Below, piece by piece: positions 1 through 5,794 of a stretch of 7,548 nt of DNA (positions within the stretch are counted from its first letter, which is position 1; the number at the start of each line of letters is the position of its first letter). The translations under genes were made by a program, and so were the position numbers. The stretch is taken from NCBI GenBank assembly GCA_934373235.1, contig CAKROW010000099.1:1-7548 (forward strand), in the 5' to 3' direction. The DNA comes from an uncultured Blautia sp. Lineage in GTDB: Bacteria > Bacillota > Clostridia > Lachnospirales > Lachnospiraceae. The notes beneath the pieces were generated by a model. The model was given only the letters and a program-made list of their open reading frames with translations. It made no database searches and was not told where the DNA came from.

Positions 1-17
1 AAGAAGTGTTTTTTTCT

Positions 18-45
18 TTGAATTTCCCAGGGATTCCGTTATAAT
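18..45 (+). promoter_or_regulatory. Predicted sigma-A promoter of the ABC-F gene
   Basis: A perfect -10 hexamer TATAAT lies at 40-45, and a -35-like TTGAAT at 18-23, with a 16-base spacer. Transcription would begin near base 51-53, giving a leader of about 50 bases before the ATG at 101. The gene has its own ribosome binding site GGAGG at 91-95, five bases before the ATG. Nothing else recognisable precedes the promoter in the first 17 bases. The call rests on hexamer match and spacing only. Confidence 0.65.
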
Positions 46-52
46 AAACCCT

Positions 53-85
53 GTATGTGCATAGTCACATACGCAGTTCTTTTTT
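53..85 (+). promoter_or_regulatory. Leader hairpin followed by a T-rich tract (possible attenuator or 5' stabilising stem)
   Basis: GTATGTG (53-59) and CACATAC (66-72) form a perfect 7-bp inverted repeat around a 6-base loop. After GCAG comes a T-rich run (77-85, eight T in nine bases). The stem would sit at or next to the 5' end of the transcript made from the upstream promoter. It could be a small intrinsic terminator/attenuator, an mRNA-stabilising stem, or a protein-binding dyad just downstream of the -10. The stem is only 7 bp and moderately AT-rich, so efficient termination is doubtful. A ten-codon ORF (MCIVTYAVLF, 55-87) runs through the stem and ends four bases before the Shine-Dalgarno, but it has no ribosome binding site of its own. 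Confidence 0.35.
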
Positions 86-100
86 GATCAGGAGGATATT

Positions 101-2014
101 ATGATCTTATCATGTCAGAATATATGTAAATCTTTTGGAGAAAAGGTGATCATCGATAACGCATCTTTTCATATTGAGGACCGGGAAAAAGCAGCTCTCA
201 TCGGCTGCAACGGTGCCGGAAAAACCACCCTTTTACGCATTATCATGCAGGAACTTCCCGCTGATTCCGGTTCCATAGTTCTTGCACGGGACAAGAATAT
301 CGGTTATCTTGCCCAGTACCAGGATATCCACGGACATCATACCATTTATGAGGAGCTTCTTACCACCAAGCAGCATATCCTGGATATGGAACGCCGTATC
401 CGCTCCCTGGAACAGGATATGAAAACAGCCTCCGGTGATGCCTTAAACAAGCTGATGGACTCCTACACAAGACTGAACCACCAGTTTGAACTGGAGAATG
501 GATATGCTTACAAAAGCGAGATCACCGGTGTATTAAAGGGCCTTGGTTTTGCAGAGGAAGATTACGACAAGCCCATCGAAACTCTTTCCGGAGGACAGAA
601 GACCCGTATTGCCCTTGGCAAACTTCTTGTTTCCAAGCCGGATATCCTGATGCTGGATGAGCCTACCAACCACCTGGATATGGAAAGTATCGCCTGGCTT
701 GAGACCTATCTTCTCAATTATCCGGGTGCTGTCTTCATCGTATCCCATGACCGCTATTTTCTTGACAAAGTGGTTACCAAGGTTATTGAGATCGAGGCCG
801 GCCACACCCGTGTCTATACAGGCAATTATTCTGCCTTTGCAGTAAAAAAAGCCCAGCTTCGTGATGCCCAGTACAAAGCCTACCTGAACCAGCAACGGGA
901 TATCAAACACCAGGAGGCAGTTATCGCAAAGCTCAAATCCTTTAACCGTGAAAAATCCATCAAGCGTGCAGAGAGCCGTGAGAAAATGCTGGATCGCGTC
1001 CAGCGGATCGACAAGCCGGTTGAGATCCAGGACCAGATGCGGATTTCCCTGGAGCCCCGTTTCGTAAGCGGAAACGATGTACTCCATGTGGAGGAGCTCT
1101 CCAAGGCTTTTCCCGGACAGACACTGTTTTCCAATATCTCCTTTGATATTAAGAGAGGAGAGCGAGTTGCTCTTATCGGCAACAACGGAACAGGAAAGAC
1201 CACCATGCTGAAGATCATTAACGGCATCATAAATGCGGACTCCGGAAGCTTCTGCCTGGGTTCCAAGGTTCAGATCGGTTATTATGACCAGGAACACCAT
1301 GTGCTCCATATGGACAAAACAATTTTTCAGGAAATTTCCGACACCTACCCTACACTTACAGAAACTGAGATCCGCAATATGCTGGCTGCGTTTCTCTTTA
1401 CAGGAGATGATGTATTCAAAGAGATCTCTTCTCTTTCCGGTGGAGAACGTGGCCGCGTTTCCCTTGCCAAGCTTATGCTTTCCGAGGCCAATTTCCTGAT
1501 CCTGGATGAGCCTACCAACCATCTGGATATTACTTCCAAGGAAATCCTTGAGGATGCACTGGTAAGTTATACGGGAACTGTATTCTATGTTTCCCATGAC
1601 CGTTACTTTATCAATCAGACAGCTACCAGGATCATGGAGCTGACCAACCAGGCAGTTGTAAACTATATCGGTGATTATGACTACTATCTTAATAAAAAAG
1701 AAGAACTGACAAAAGCTTACGCTCCTTCCCAGGAAACCGAAGTTCTCAAAGAGGAAAAGCAGGTTTCCGAAAATAAACTTACCTGGCAGCAGATGAAAGA
1801 AGAGCAGGCCAGAAAACGAAAAAAAGAAGCGGAACTCAAAAAAGTTGAATCCCGCATTGATGAACTTGAAACCCGTGACAGGGAAATCGATGAAACCATG
1901 GTTCTGCCGGATGTATGCACCAATGTGGCAGAATGTACTAAATTAAGCCGCGAAAAAGCAGATATCGCCGCTGAACTTGAAACACTTTATGAACGTTGGG
2001 AGGAGCTGGCCTGA
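101..2014 (+). CDS. ydiF: ABC-F family ATP-binding protein, YdiF-like translation factor
   Basis: A soluble twin-ATPase ABC-F protein of 637 residues with no membrane segments; members bind the ribosomal E site and act on stalled or initiating ribosomes. Domain 1 has Walker A at residues 35-43 (GCNGAGKTT), the arm insertion at about 86-138, the signature LSGGQ at 162-166, Walker B and catalytic Glu at 183-187, and switch His216. The charged interdomain linker (about 245-320) is the tRNA-contacting element in this family. Domain 2 has Walker A at 360-368, LSGGE at 445-449, Walker B at 466-470 and His499. A charged coiled-coil tail follows (about 540-637), ending in WEEL as I recall for B. subtilis YdiF, which has a similar length and layout. 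The linker is short, arguing for a housekeeping rather than an antibiotic-resistance ABC-F. GGAGG at 91-95 supports the start. All catalytic residues are present. Family certain, YdiF subgroup likely; which ribosome state it acts on cannot be told from sequence. Confidence 0.93.
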   Translation: MILSCQNICKSFGEKVIIDNASFHIEDREKAALIGCNGAGKTTLLRIIMQELPADSGSIVLARDKNIGYLAQYQDIHGHHTIYEELLTTKQHILDMERRIRSLEQDMKTASGDALNKLMDSYTRLNHQFELENGYAYKSEITGVLKGLGFAEEDYDKPIETLSGGQKTRIALGKLLVSKPDILMLDEPTNHLDMESIAWLETYLLNYPGAVFIVSHDRYFLDKVVTKVIEIEAGHTRVYTGNYSAFAVKKAQLRDAQYKAYLNQQRDIKHQEAVIAKLKSFNREKSIKRAESREKMLDRVQRIDKPVEIQDQMRISLEPRFVSGNDVLHVEELSKAFPGQTLFSNISFDIKRGERVALIGNNGTGKTTMLKIINGIINADSGSFCLGSKVQIGYYDQEHHVLHMDKTIFQEISDTYPTLTETEIRNMLAAFLFTGDDVFKEISSLSGGERGRVSLAKLMLSEANFLILDEPTNHLDITSKEILEDALVSYTGTVFYVSHDRYFINQTATRIMELTNQAVVNYIGDYDYYLNKKEELTKAYAPSQETEVLKEEKQVSENKLTWQQMKEEQARKRKKEAELKKVESRIDELETRDREIDETMVLPDVCTNVAECTKLSREKADIAAELETLYERWEELA

Positions 2015-2029
2015 TGGTCAGCTCCTCTC
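1998..2029. terminator. Strong hairpin between convergent genes, probable terminator
   Basis: Bases 1998-2011 pair with 2016-2029 in a stem of about 14 bp, including two G-T pairs, around the four-base loop TGAT (2012-2015). The loop holds the ABC-F stop codon TGA (2012-2014), so the 5' arm is coding. The stem is GC-rich. The usual T-run is missing on both sides: on the + strand TTTT appears only 14 bases after the stem. It may terminate the + gene, or act as a bidirectional or mRNA 3'-end-protecting structure between the convergent genes, whose stop codons are 31 bases apart. Confidence 0.5.
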
Positions 2030-2045
2030 TGGTACCCATATATTT

Positions 2046-2834
2046 TCAGTCCGGATATTTCCCGGTCTCCTCCAGAAGAATCTCTGCAAACTGGGGAGCA
2101 CAGGCAAGAATGTTGGCATTTTTAAGGTAGGGAGGCTCCTGGCCCTTCCAGGTGTTCACAGTGCCGCCTGCCTCTCTTAAGATAATGGTTCCTGCGGAAT
2201 AATCCCAGGGCTTTAAATTCACTTCTATATATCCATGCTGTCTTCCGCAGGCAACATAACACATATCAAGTTCTGCGGAACCTGTTCTTCTGAAATCCGC
2301 ACATTTCATAAAGATATCATAGAAAACAGGAAAAAGAGCTTTCGCCCTGTTTTTCTCATAGGGTGAGGAACCGTAGGAGATCACCGCATCCTTAAAATCT
2401 TTCAGCCCGGATACGTGGATCTGCTTTCCGTTCAGATATGCACCCTGTCCTTTTGTTCCCGAAAACAGCTCCTCTGTAAAAGGATTATAGACGATTCCAA
2501 AAATGATCTCTCCCTTTTCGTAAAGACCGAGGGCAACTGCACTTAAATGATAGTCATGGATCAGGTTTGTTGTCCCGTCAATAGGATCCAGGATCCAGTA
2601 AATGCCTTCCGGATCCAGATTTTTGTTTTCTTTTTCCTCTGCGATCAGAGGAATATCCGGTGTTACCCTCTCCAGCTTCTCTTTCAGAAAATTCTGCACT
2701 GCAAGATCCACATTGGTCACATAGTCCGCAGCCCCCTTTTCTGTCACCTTTTCATTTTTCATTTCCTGAAAGATCAGTTCTTTGGTTTCTCTTACCAGAT
2801 CTGTGATCTTTGCCTGTTCTTCTCTGCTGATCAT
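2046..2834 (-). CDS. Inositol monophosphatase family protein (SuhB/IMPase-like phosphatase)
   Basis: A Mg2+-dependent, Li+-sensitive-type sugar/inositol phosphate phosphatase of 262 residues, the normal family length. Metal-binding and catalytic motifs are all visible: DYVTNVD (residues 37-43), IAEE with Glu66, the signature DPIDGTTN at 83-90 (Asp83 and Asp86 as metal ligands), and PWDYSAG at 209-215 with Asp211 as the third-metal/catalytic Asp. The usual Gly of the IGEE motif is Ala65, a mild change. It is cytosolic with no signal peptide. A clear GGAGG (2841-2845) sits six bases upstream of the ATG. It starts 29 bases after the B6-kinase stop, so the two genes are probably one transcript. 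Members accept myo-inositol-1-phosphate, fructose bisphosphate, PAP, histidinol phosphate or other substrates; sequence alone does not decide. A B6-vitamer phosphate substrate is conceivable from context only. Confidence 0.9.
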   Translation of the reverse strand: MISREEQAKITDLVRETKELIFQEMKNEKVTEKGAADYVTNVDLAVQNFLKEKLERVTPDIPLIAEEKENKNLDPEGIYWILDPIDGTTNLIHDYHLSAVALGLYEKGEIIFGIVYNPFTEELFSGTKGQGAYLNGKQIHVSGLKDFKDAVISYGSSPYEKNRAKALFPVFYDIFMKCADFRRTGSAELDMCYVACGRQHGYIEVNLKPWDYSAGTIILREAGGTVNTWKGQEPPYLKNANILACAPQFAEILLEETGKYPD

Positions 2835-2863
2835 AATGTTCCTCCAGTATTATATTTTATATT

Positions 2864-3727
2864 TTACAGAAGTCTTCCTAAATACCTCTCAAAGCATACA
2901 CCGTCATTTCGGTCTGTTCCCTCTTTTACCGCATCGGAAATAGCTGCTGAGATGAAATCCACTGCCTTTCCGGCACATTCTTTCATGGAAAAACCTTTTA
3001 CCAGGCCGGCACTTAATACAGAGGCAAAAAGATCTCCGGTTCCGGAATAGCTGCCTCCGGTTTTGATACCTATAACCCAGTCTGTCTCTTTATTTTCCCG
3101 AATCAGATTTCCCATCCGGAGCGTTCCGTCACTGCCCGGAAGATCGATCCCTGTGATCACAGCCGCACGAAGGTCATAGGTTTCCTCCAGGGTCTTTCCG
3201 ATCTTTTCGATCTCACCCATAAACACTTCCACAGGCAAGGTCTTAAATTCCTTCCACTGTCTCTCCATCTTGTCTTTATTTCCCAGAAGCAAAAGGGCTT
3301 CTGTAAGGTTGGGGGTGATCACCTGGGCATATCCGGCAAGATCCATAAGACGTTTTCTCATTCCTTCTGAGTACACAGGATAGACCTCCCCCTGGTCTCC
3401 CATTACCGTGTCCACCAGGATCAGGGTGTCATTATCTGCAAATTCCCTCAGGAAAGAAAGTATCTGGTCTGCCTGTCTCTCATCTGAAAGAAAACCTGTA
3501 TAGATCCCGTCCGGATGAAACCCTCTCTTTTTCCATTCTTTCATATATGCATCCATATGATATGTAAAATCATCACAGTAGTAGGACTCATATCCGGTCT
3601 GATTGCTTAATACCGCAGTTGGGAGAGGGCATGCCTGAACTCCCATAACGGAGATCACCGGGATCGCCGCTGTAAGAGAACATTTGCCAAGTCCGGACAG
3701 ATCATTGATCACTGCTATTTTTTTCAT
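2864..3727 (-). CDS. pdxY: Pyridoxal/pyridoxamine kinase (ribokinase superfamily)
   Basis: An ATP-dependent kinase of the B6-vitamer branch of the ribokinase superfamily. It would phosphorylate pyridoxal, pyridoxamine or pyridoxine at the 5' hydroxyl to feed the PLP salvage pathway in the cytosol. The start used gives 287 residues. The N-terminal strand and substrate motif INDLSGLGKCSL is at residues 7-18, followed by TAVLSNQTGY (37-46). The DTVMGDQGEVYP segment is at 106-117, and the anion-hole/catalytic GTGD at 229-232, with Asp232 as the base. An in-frame ATG 48 bases upstream (3775) would add 16 Lys/Gln-rich residues but has no Shine-Dalgarno, whereas GGAGT at 3735-3739 precedes the chosen ATG. 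It is first in a unit with the downstream phosphatase gene and is divergent from a MocR regulator, which is the classic arrangement for PLP-responsive control. Kinase family is certain; pdxY versus pdxK naming is loose, and the related HMP kinase activity is the main alternative. Confidence 0.87.
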   Translation of the reverse strand: MKKIAVINDLSGLGKCSLTAAIPVISVMGVQACPLPTAVLSNQTGYESYYCDDFTYHMDAYMKEWKKRGFHPDGIYTGFLSDERQADQILSFLREFADNDTLILVDTVMGDQGEVYPVYSEGMRKRLMDLAGYAQVITPNLTEALLLLGNKDKMERQWKEFKTLPVEVFMGEIEKIGKTLEETYDLRAAVITGIDLPGSDGTLRMGNLIRENKETDWVIGIKTGGSYSGTGDLFASVLSAGLVKGFSMKECAGKAVDFISAAISDAVKEGTDRNDGVCFERYLGRLL

Positions 3728-3734
3728 GCTGTTT

Positions 3735-3739
3735 ACTCC
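3735..3739 (-). promoter_or_regulatory. Ribosome binding site that fixes the kinase start
   Basis: The minus strand reads GGAGT here, seven bases before the ATG at 3727-3725. The alternative upstream ATG (3775-3773) is preceded by an AT-rich stretch without any purine-rich Shine-Dalgarno. It also lies about 10 bases downstream of the predicted -10 (3790-3785), so it would be nearly leaderless. Confidence 0.75.
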
Positions 3740-3758
3740 AGTCTTTTGTTTTTGTTTC

Positions 3759-3811
3759 ACTTGTGTTTTTTTCATTCATGATATAGAATAGCACTAATGT
3801 CGGATACAAGT
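3759..3811. promoter_or_regulatory. Spaced inverted repeat in the divergent control region, candidate operator
   Basis: ACTTGTGT (3759-3766) and ATACAAGT (3804-3811) are inverted copies with seven of eight positions matching (ACTTGT/ACAAGT perfect). Their centres are about 45 bp apart, roughly four helical turns. Each arm overlaps or abuts the -35 hexamer of one of the two divergent promoters. MocR regulators are dimers that usually bind two separated half-sites in the intergenic region, so this pair is a reasonable operator candidate. Six-base matches in 106 bp of AT-rich DNA can occur by chance. Confidence 0.35.
3761..3789 (+). promoter_or_regulatory. Predicted sigma-A promoter of the MocR regulator gene
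   Basis: -35 TTGTGT (3761-3766), 17-base spacer, -10 TAGAAT (3784-3789). Transcription would start near 3796, giving a leader of about 38 bases before the ATG at 3834, with AGGAAGG (3821-3827) as ribosome binding site. Its -10 occupies the same bases as the -10 of the opposite kinase promoter, so the two cannot be occupied together. Confidence 0.55.
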
Positions 3812-3814
3812 CAA
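3785..3814 (-). promoter_or_regulatory. Predicted sigma-A promoter of the kinase-phosphatase unit
   Basis: On the minus strand: -35 TTGACT (3814-3809), 18-base spacer, -10 TATTCT (3790-3785) with an extended -10 TG (TGC at 3793-3791). The start site would be near 3778, about 50 bases before the kinase ATG. This placement excludes the upstream alternative ATG at 3775 as a normal start. The -10 overlaps that of the divergent regulator promoter base for base at 3785-3789. Confidence 0.6.
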
Positions 3815-3833
3815 CGAAAGAGGAAGGATTATC

Positions 3834-5144
3834 ATGCTGAATATATCTGCCGGACACAGGAAAGAACATTTATATATGGAGGTATACCACCACTACAGGA
3901 AGCTTATCACAGAACAGAAGATGGCACCCGGAAGCAAGATGCCCTCCCTGAGAAAATGCTCCCAGGAACTTAAGCTGAGCCGCACCACCATAGAAAACGC
4001 CTACCTTCAGCTGGCAGCTGACGGTTATATTATTGCCAGAGCACAAAGCGGCTATTATGTGACTGATATTGCCACCAGGCTTCACACCCCTGTCCCACCG
4101 AAACACCAGGATACCCTTATCTGCCTCTATGACTTTGCATCTTCCGGTGTGGACAGGGAGAGTTTCCGTTTTGATCTGTGGCAGCGTTATATCAAAAGCG
4201 CACTCCGCCAGGAAGACCGGCTCCTCTCCTACGGTGAGCCCCAGGGAGAACTGGATTTAAGGGAAACCCTTTCCGACTACATCCGTGAAAGGCGAAATGT
4301 GATCTGTTCTCCGGATGATATTGTGATAGGTGCAGGTATGCAAAGCCTTCTGCAGATCCTCTGTCCCCTGATCTGTGAACACAGAACTGTCTCGTTCCCT
4401 ACCCCTTCCTTTGTTCAGGGCAGTACCATATTTTCAGATTTCGGTTTTGATATCCACTACCGTGACAAAAGCTGTGATGTGATCTATGTCTCTCCTGCAC
4501 ATATGACAAAATGGGGCGAGATCATGCCTGTGAACCGCCGCCTGGAACTGGTACATCACGCAGCCGACACAGGACGTCTCATTATTGAGGATGATTTTGA
4601 AAATGAATTTGTATACATGCAGAAGCCTACGCCTTCTCTGTTCGGTCTTTCCGGCGGGGAAAATGTGGTGTATATAGGTTCCTTTTCCAGACTGCTCCTG
4701 CCTTCTATCCGAATCAGCTTTATGGTTCTTCCCCCTGCTCTTCGGGAAAAATATCTGACAAAAGCGGGATACTATAACCAGACCGCTTCCAGGGCAGAAC
4801 AGATTGCTCTCTGCCAGTTTATCCGGGACGGCCACCTTTCATCTCAGGCACGGCGTCTGAAACGTCTTTATGCCCAGAAACTGAAAAGCCTCAAAAGAAC
4901 AGTTCAGGATACTTTTGGAAAATCAGCCCCTGTAAAACTTGGAGCCGCCGGAACCAGCCTTGCTCTTACCCTGCCCTCTTCCCTTACCTGGGAAGAACTG
5001 AAAAAAAAGGCACAGACCAACGGTCTGCGCCTTCAGCTACTTAAAGAAGACCCCGGAGAGATCACTTTGATCCTCTCCTGTTCCTCCATGCCGGTAAAAG
5101 ACTTCGCACCTGCATGTGCGCTTTTAAAGGAACTGATATCCTGA
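3834..5144 (+). CDS. MocR-family (GntR/aminotransferase fusion) regulator, PdxR-like, lacking the PLP lysine
   Basis: A 436-residue fusion of an N-terminal GntR winged helix (about 12-77) and a fold-type I aminotransferase-like effector domain (about 97-436). It is probably a transcriptional regulator of the divergent B6-kinase unit and of itself. In GabR, the model member, Asp279, Tyr281, Lys312 and Arg319 contact PLP and Lys312 forms the Schiff base. Here the same spacing gives Asp253, Phe255, Arg286 and Arg293. So Lys is replaced by Arg (codon AGA, 4689-4691, in YIGSFSRLL) and Tyr by Phe, while the Asp and phosphate-binding Arg remain. The segment around 205-220 is shorter than usual and the TPSHQ motif reads SPAHM. 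The protein is about 40 residues shorter than GabR (479). AGGAAGG at 3821-3827 supports the start. Family is certain. Its ligand (PLP bound non-covalently, or another molecule) is inference. An aminotransferase activity is unlikely without the lysine. Confidence 0.9.
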   Translation: MLNISAGHRKEHLYMEVYHHYRKLITEQKMAPGSKMPSLRKCSQELKLSRTTIENAYLQLAADGYIIARAQSGYYVTDIATRLHTPVPPKHQDTLICLYDFASSGVDRESFRFDLWQRYIKSALRQEDRLLSYGEPQGELDLRETLSDYIRERRNVICSPDDIVIGAGMQSLLQILCPLICEHRTVSFPTPSFVQGSTIFSDFGFDIHYRDKSCDVIYVSPAHMTKWGEIMPVNRRLELVHHAADTGRLIIEDDFENEFVYMQKPTPSLFGLSGGENVVYIGSFSRLLLPSIRISFMVLPPALREKYLTKAGYYNQTASRAEQIALCQFIRDGHLSSQARRLKRLYAQKLKSLKRTVQDTFGKSAPVKLGAAGTSLALTLPSSLTWEELKKKAQTNGLRLQLLKEDPGEITLILSCSSMPVKDFAPACALLKELIS

Positions 5145-5148
5145 GTTT

Positions 5149-5793
5149 TCAGTATCCCCGGTTATTATCGATCATGTAAAGAAGAGCATTGACAATACAT
5201 GCAGCAATATTGCTTCCGCCTTTTCGTCCTCTCGCCACAATATAGGGAACCCCTGCATCCATAATAAGCTCCTTGGACTGCACCACATTAACAAACCCTA
5301 CCGGAACCCCGATGATCAACTCTGGTGAAAGTTCTCCATTTTCAATAAGTTCATACAGGCGCACCAGGGCTGTAGGAGCATTTCCCACGGCAAAGATCAG
5401 CTTCCTGTCCATTTTTGCCGCCTTGTCCATGCTTGCAGTTGCCCTTGTAGTTCCATTTTCCTTTGCGATCTTTGCCACATCTTCATCAGACATAAAGCAG
5501 AAAACCTCGCCTCCGTAACGGGCAAGTGCTTTTTTGTTGATCCCGGCTTTTGCCATCTGGGTATCTGTCACAATACAGGCACCCTCTTTAATGGCCTCCA
5601 TGGCTTTCTGCACTGCGTTCTCCGAAAAGCAGAGATTCTCTGCATAGTCAAAATCCGCACTTGTATGGATACAGCGTTTTACTACCAGCTCTGTTCCGGG
5701 AATCAGTTTTTTGTCCCCAAGCTCTTCTGTGATGATCTCAAAACTTCTTTTTTCTATATCCATGGGTCTGACATTTTCAAGTTCAACCTTCAT
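5149..5793 (-). CDS. cbiC: Cobalt-precorrin-8 (precorrin-8X) methylmutase
   Basis: Moves the C-11 methyl group to C-12 of the corrin ring, converting cobalt-precorrin-8 to cobyrinate in the anaerobic B12 pathway. The chosen start gives 214 residues, the usual CbiC/CobH length. Family signatures seen: IEKRSFEII (13-21), VVKRCIHTSADFDY (37-50) with the catalytic His at residue 43, TDTQMAKAGI (76-85), TTRA (115-118), VGNAPTAL (136-143), IGVPVGFV (161-168) and GRKGGSN (189-195). A longer start at 5817 would add eight residues and overlap cobQ by 23 bases. The shorter ATG has a GGAAGGTG ribosome site and begins one base after the cobQ stop, so it is preferred. It is the last gene of the operon here, and its stop lies four bases from that of the convergent regulator. 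Confidence 0.93.
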   Translation of the reverse strand: MKVELENVRPMDIEKRSFEIITEELGDKKLIPGTELVVKRCIHTSADFDYAENLCFSENAVQKAMEAIKEGACIVTDTQMAKAGINKKALARYGGEVFCFMSDEDVAKIAKENGTTRATASMDKAAKMDRKLIFAVGNAPTALVRLYELIENGELSPELIIGVPVGFVNVVQSKELIMDAGVPYIVARGRKGGSNIAACIVNALLYMIDNNRGY

Positions 5794-5794
5794 T

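Noticed and set aside
533..1597. A 354-codon open frame on the minus strand opposite the ABC-F gene
   Set aside because: It is antisense to an intact, highly conserved ABC-F gene. Its translation has no recognisable domain and reads like complement of the repeated ATPase motifs, and it has no convincing ribosome binding site.
2849..2854. TATAAT-like -10 on the minus strand just before the phosphatase gene
   Set aside because: No matching -35 is found at 16-18 bases, and it lies in a generally AT-rich 29-base gap between co-directional genes. A separate promoter is not supported.
2547..3050. A 167-codon plus-strand frame across the phosphatase and kinase genes
   Set aside because: It spans two genuine minus-strand genes with intact motifs. 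Its product is low-complexity Phe/Leu-rich antisense sequence without family resemblance.
3728..3775. Sixteen-residue N-terminal extension of the B6 kinase from the ATG at 3775
   Set aside because: It has no Shine-Dalgarno, lies almost at the predicted transcription start, and adds a Lys/Gln-rich stretch before the normal MKKIAVINDL start. The downstream ATG has GGAGT at proper spacing.
5135..5156. Small stem (GATA..CTGA/TCAG-TATC) between the regulator and cbiC stops as a terminator
   Set aside because: Only 8 bp with a two-base bulge, AT-rich, and without a following T-run on either strand; too weak to annotate as a terminator.
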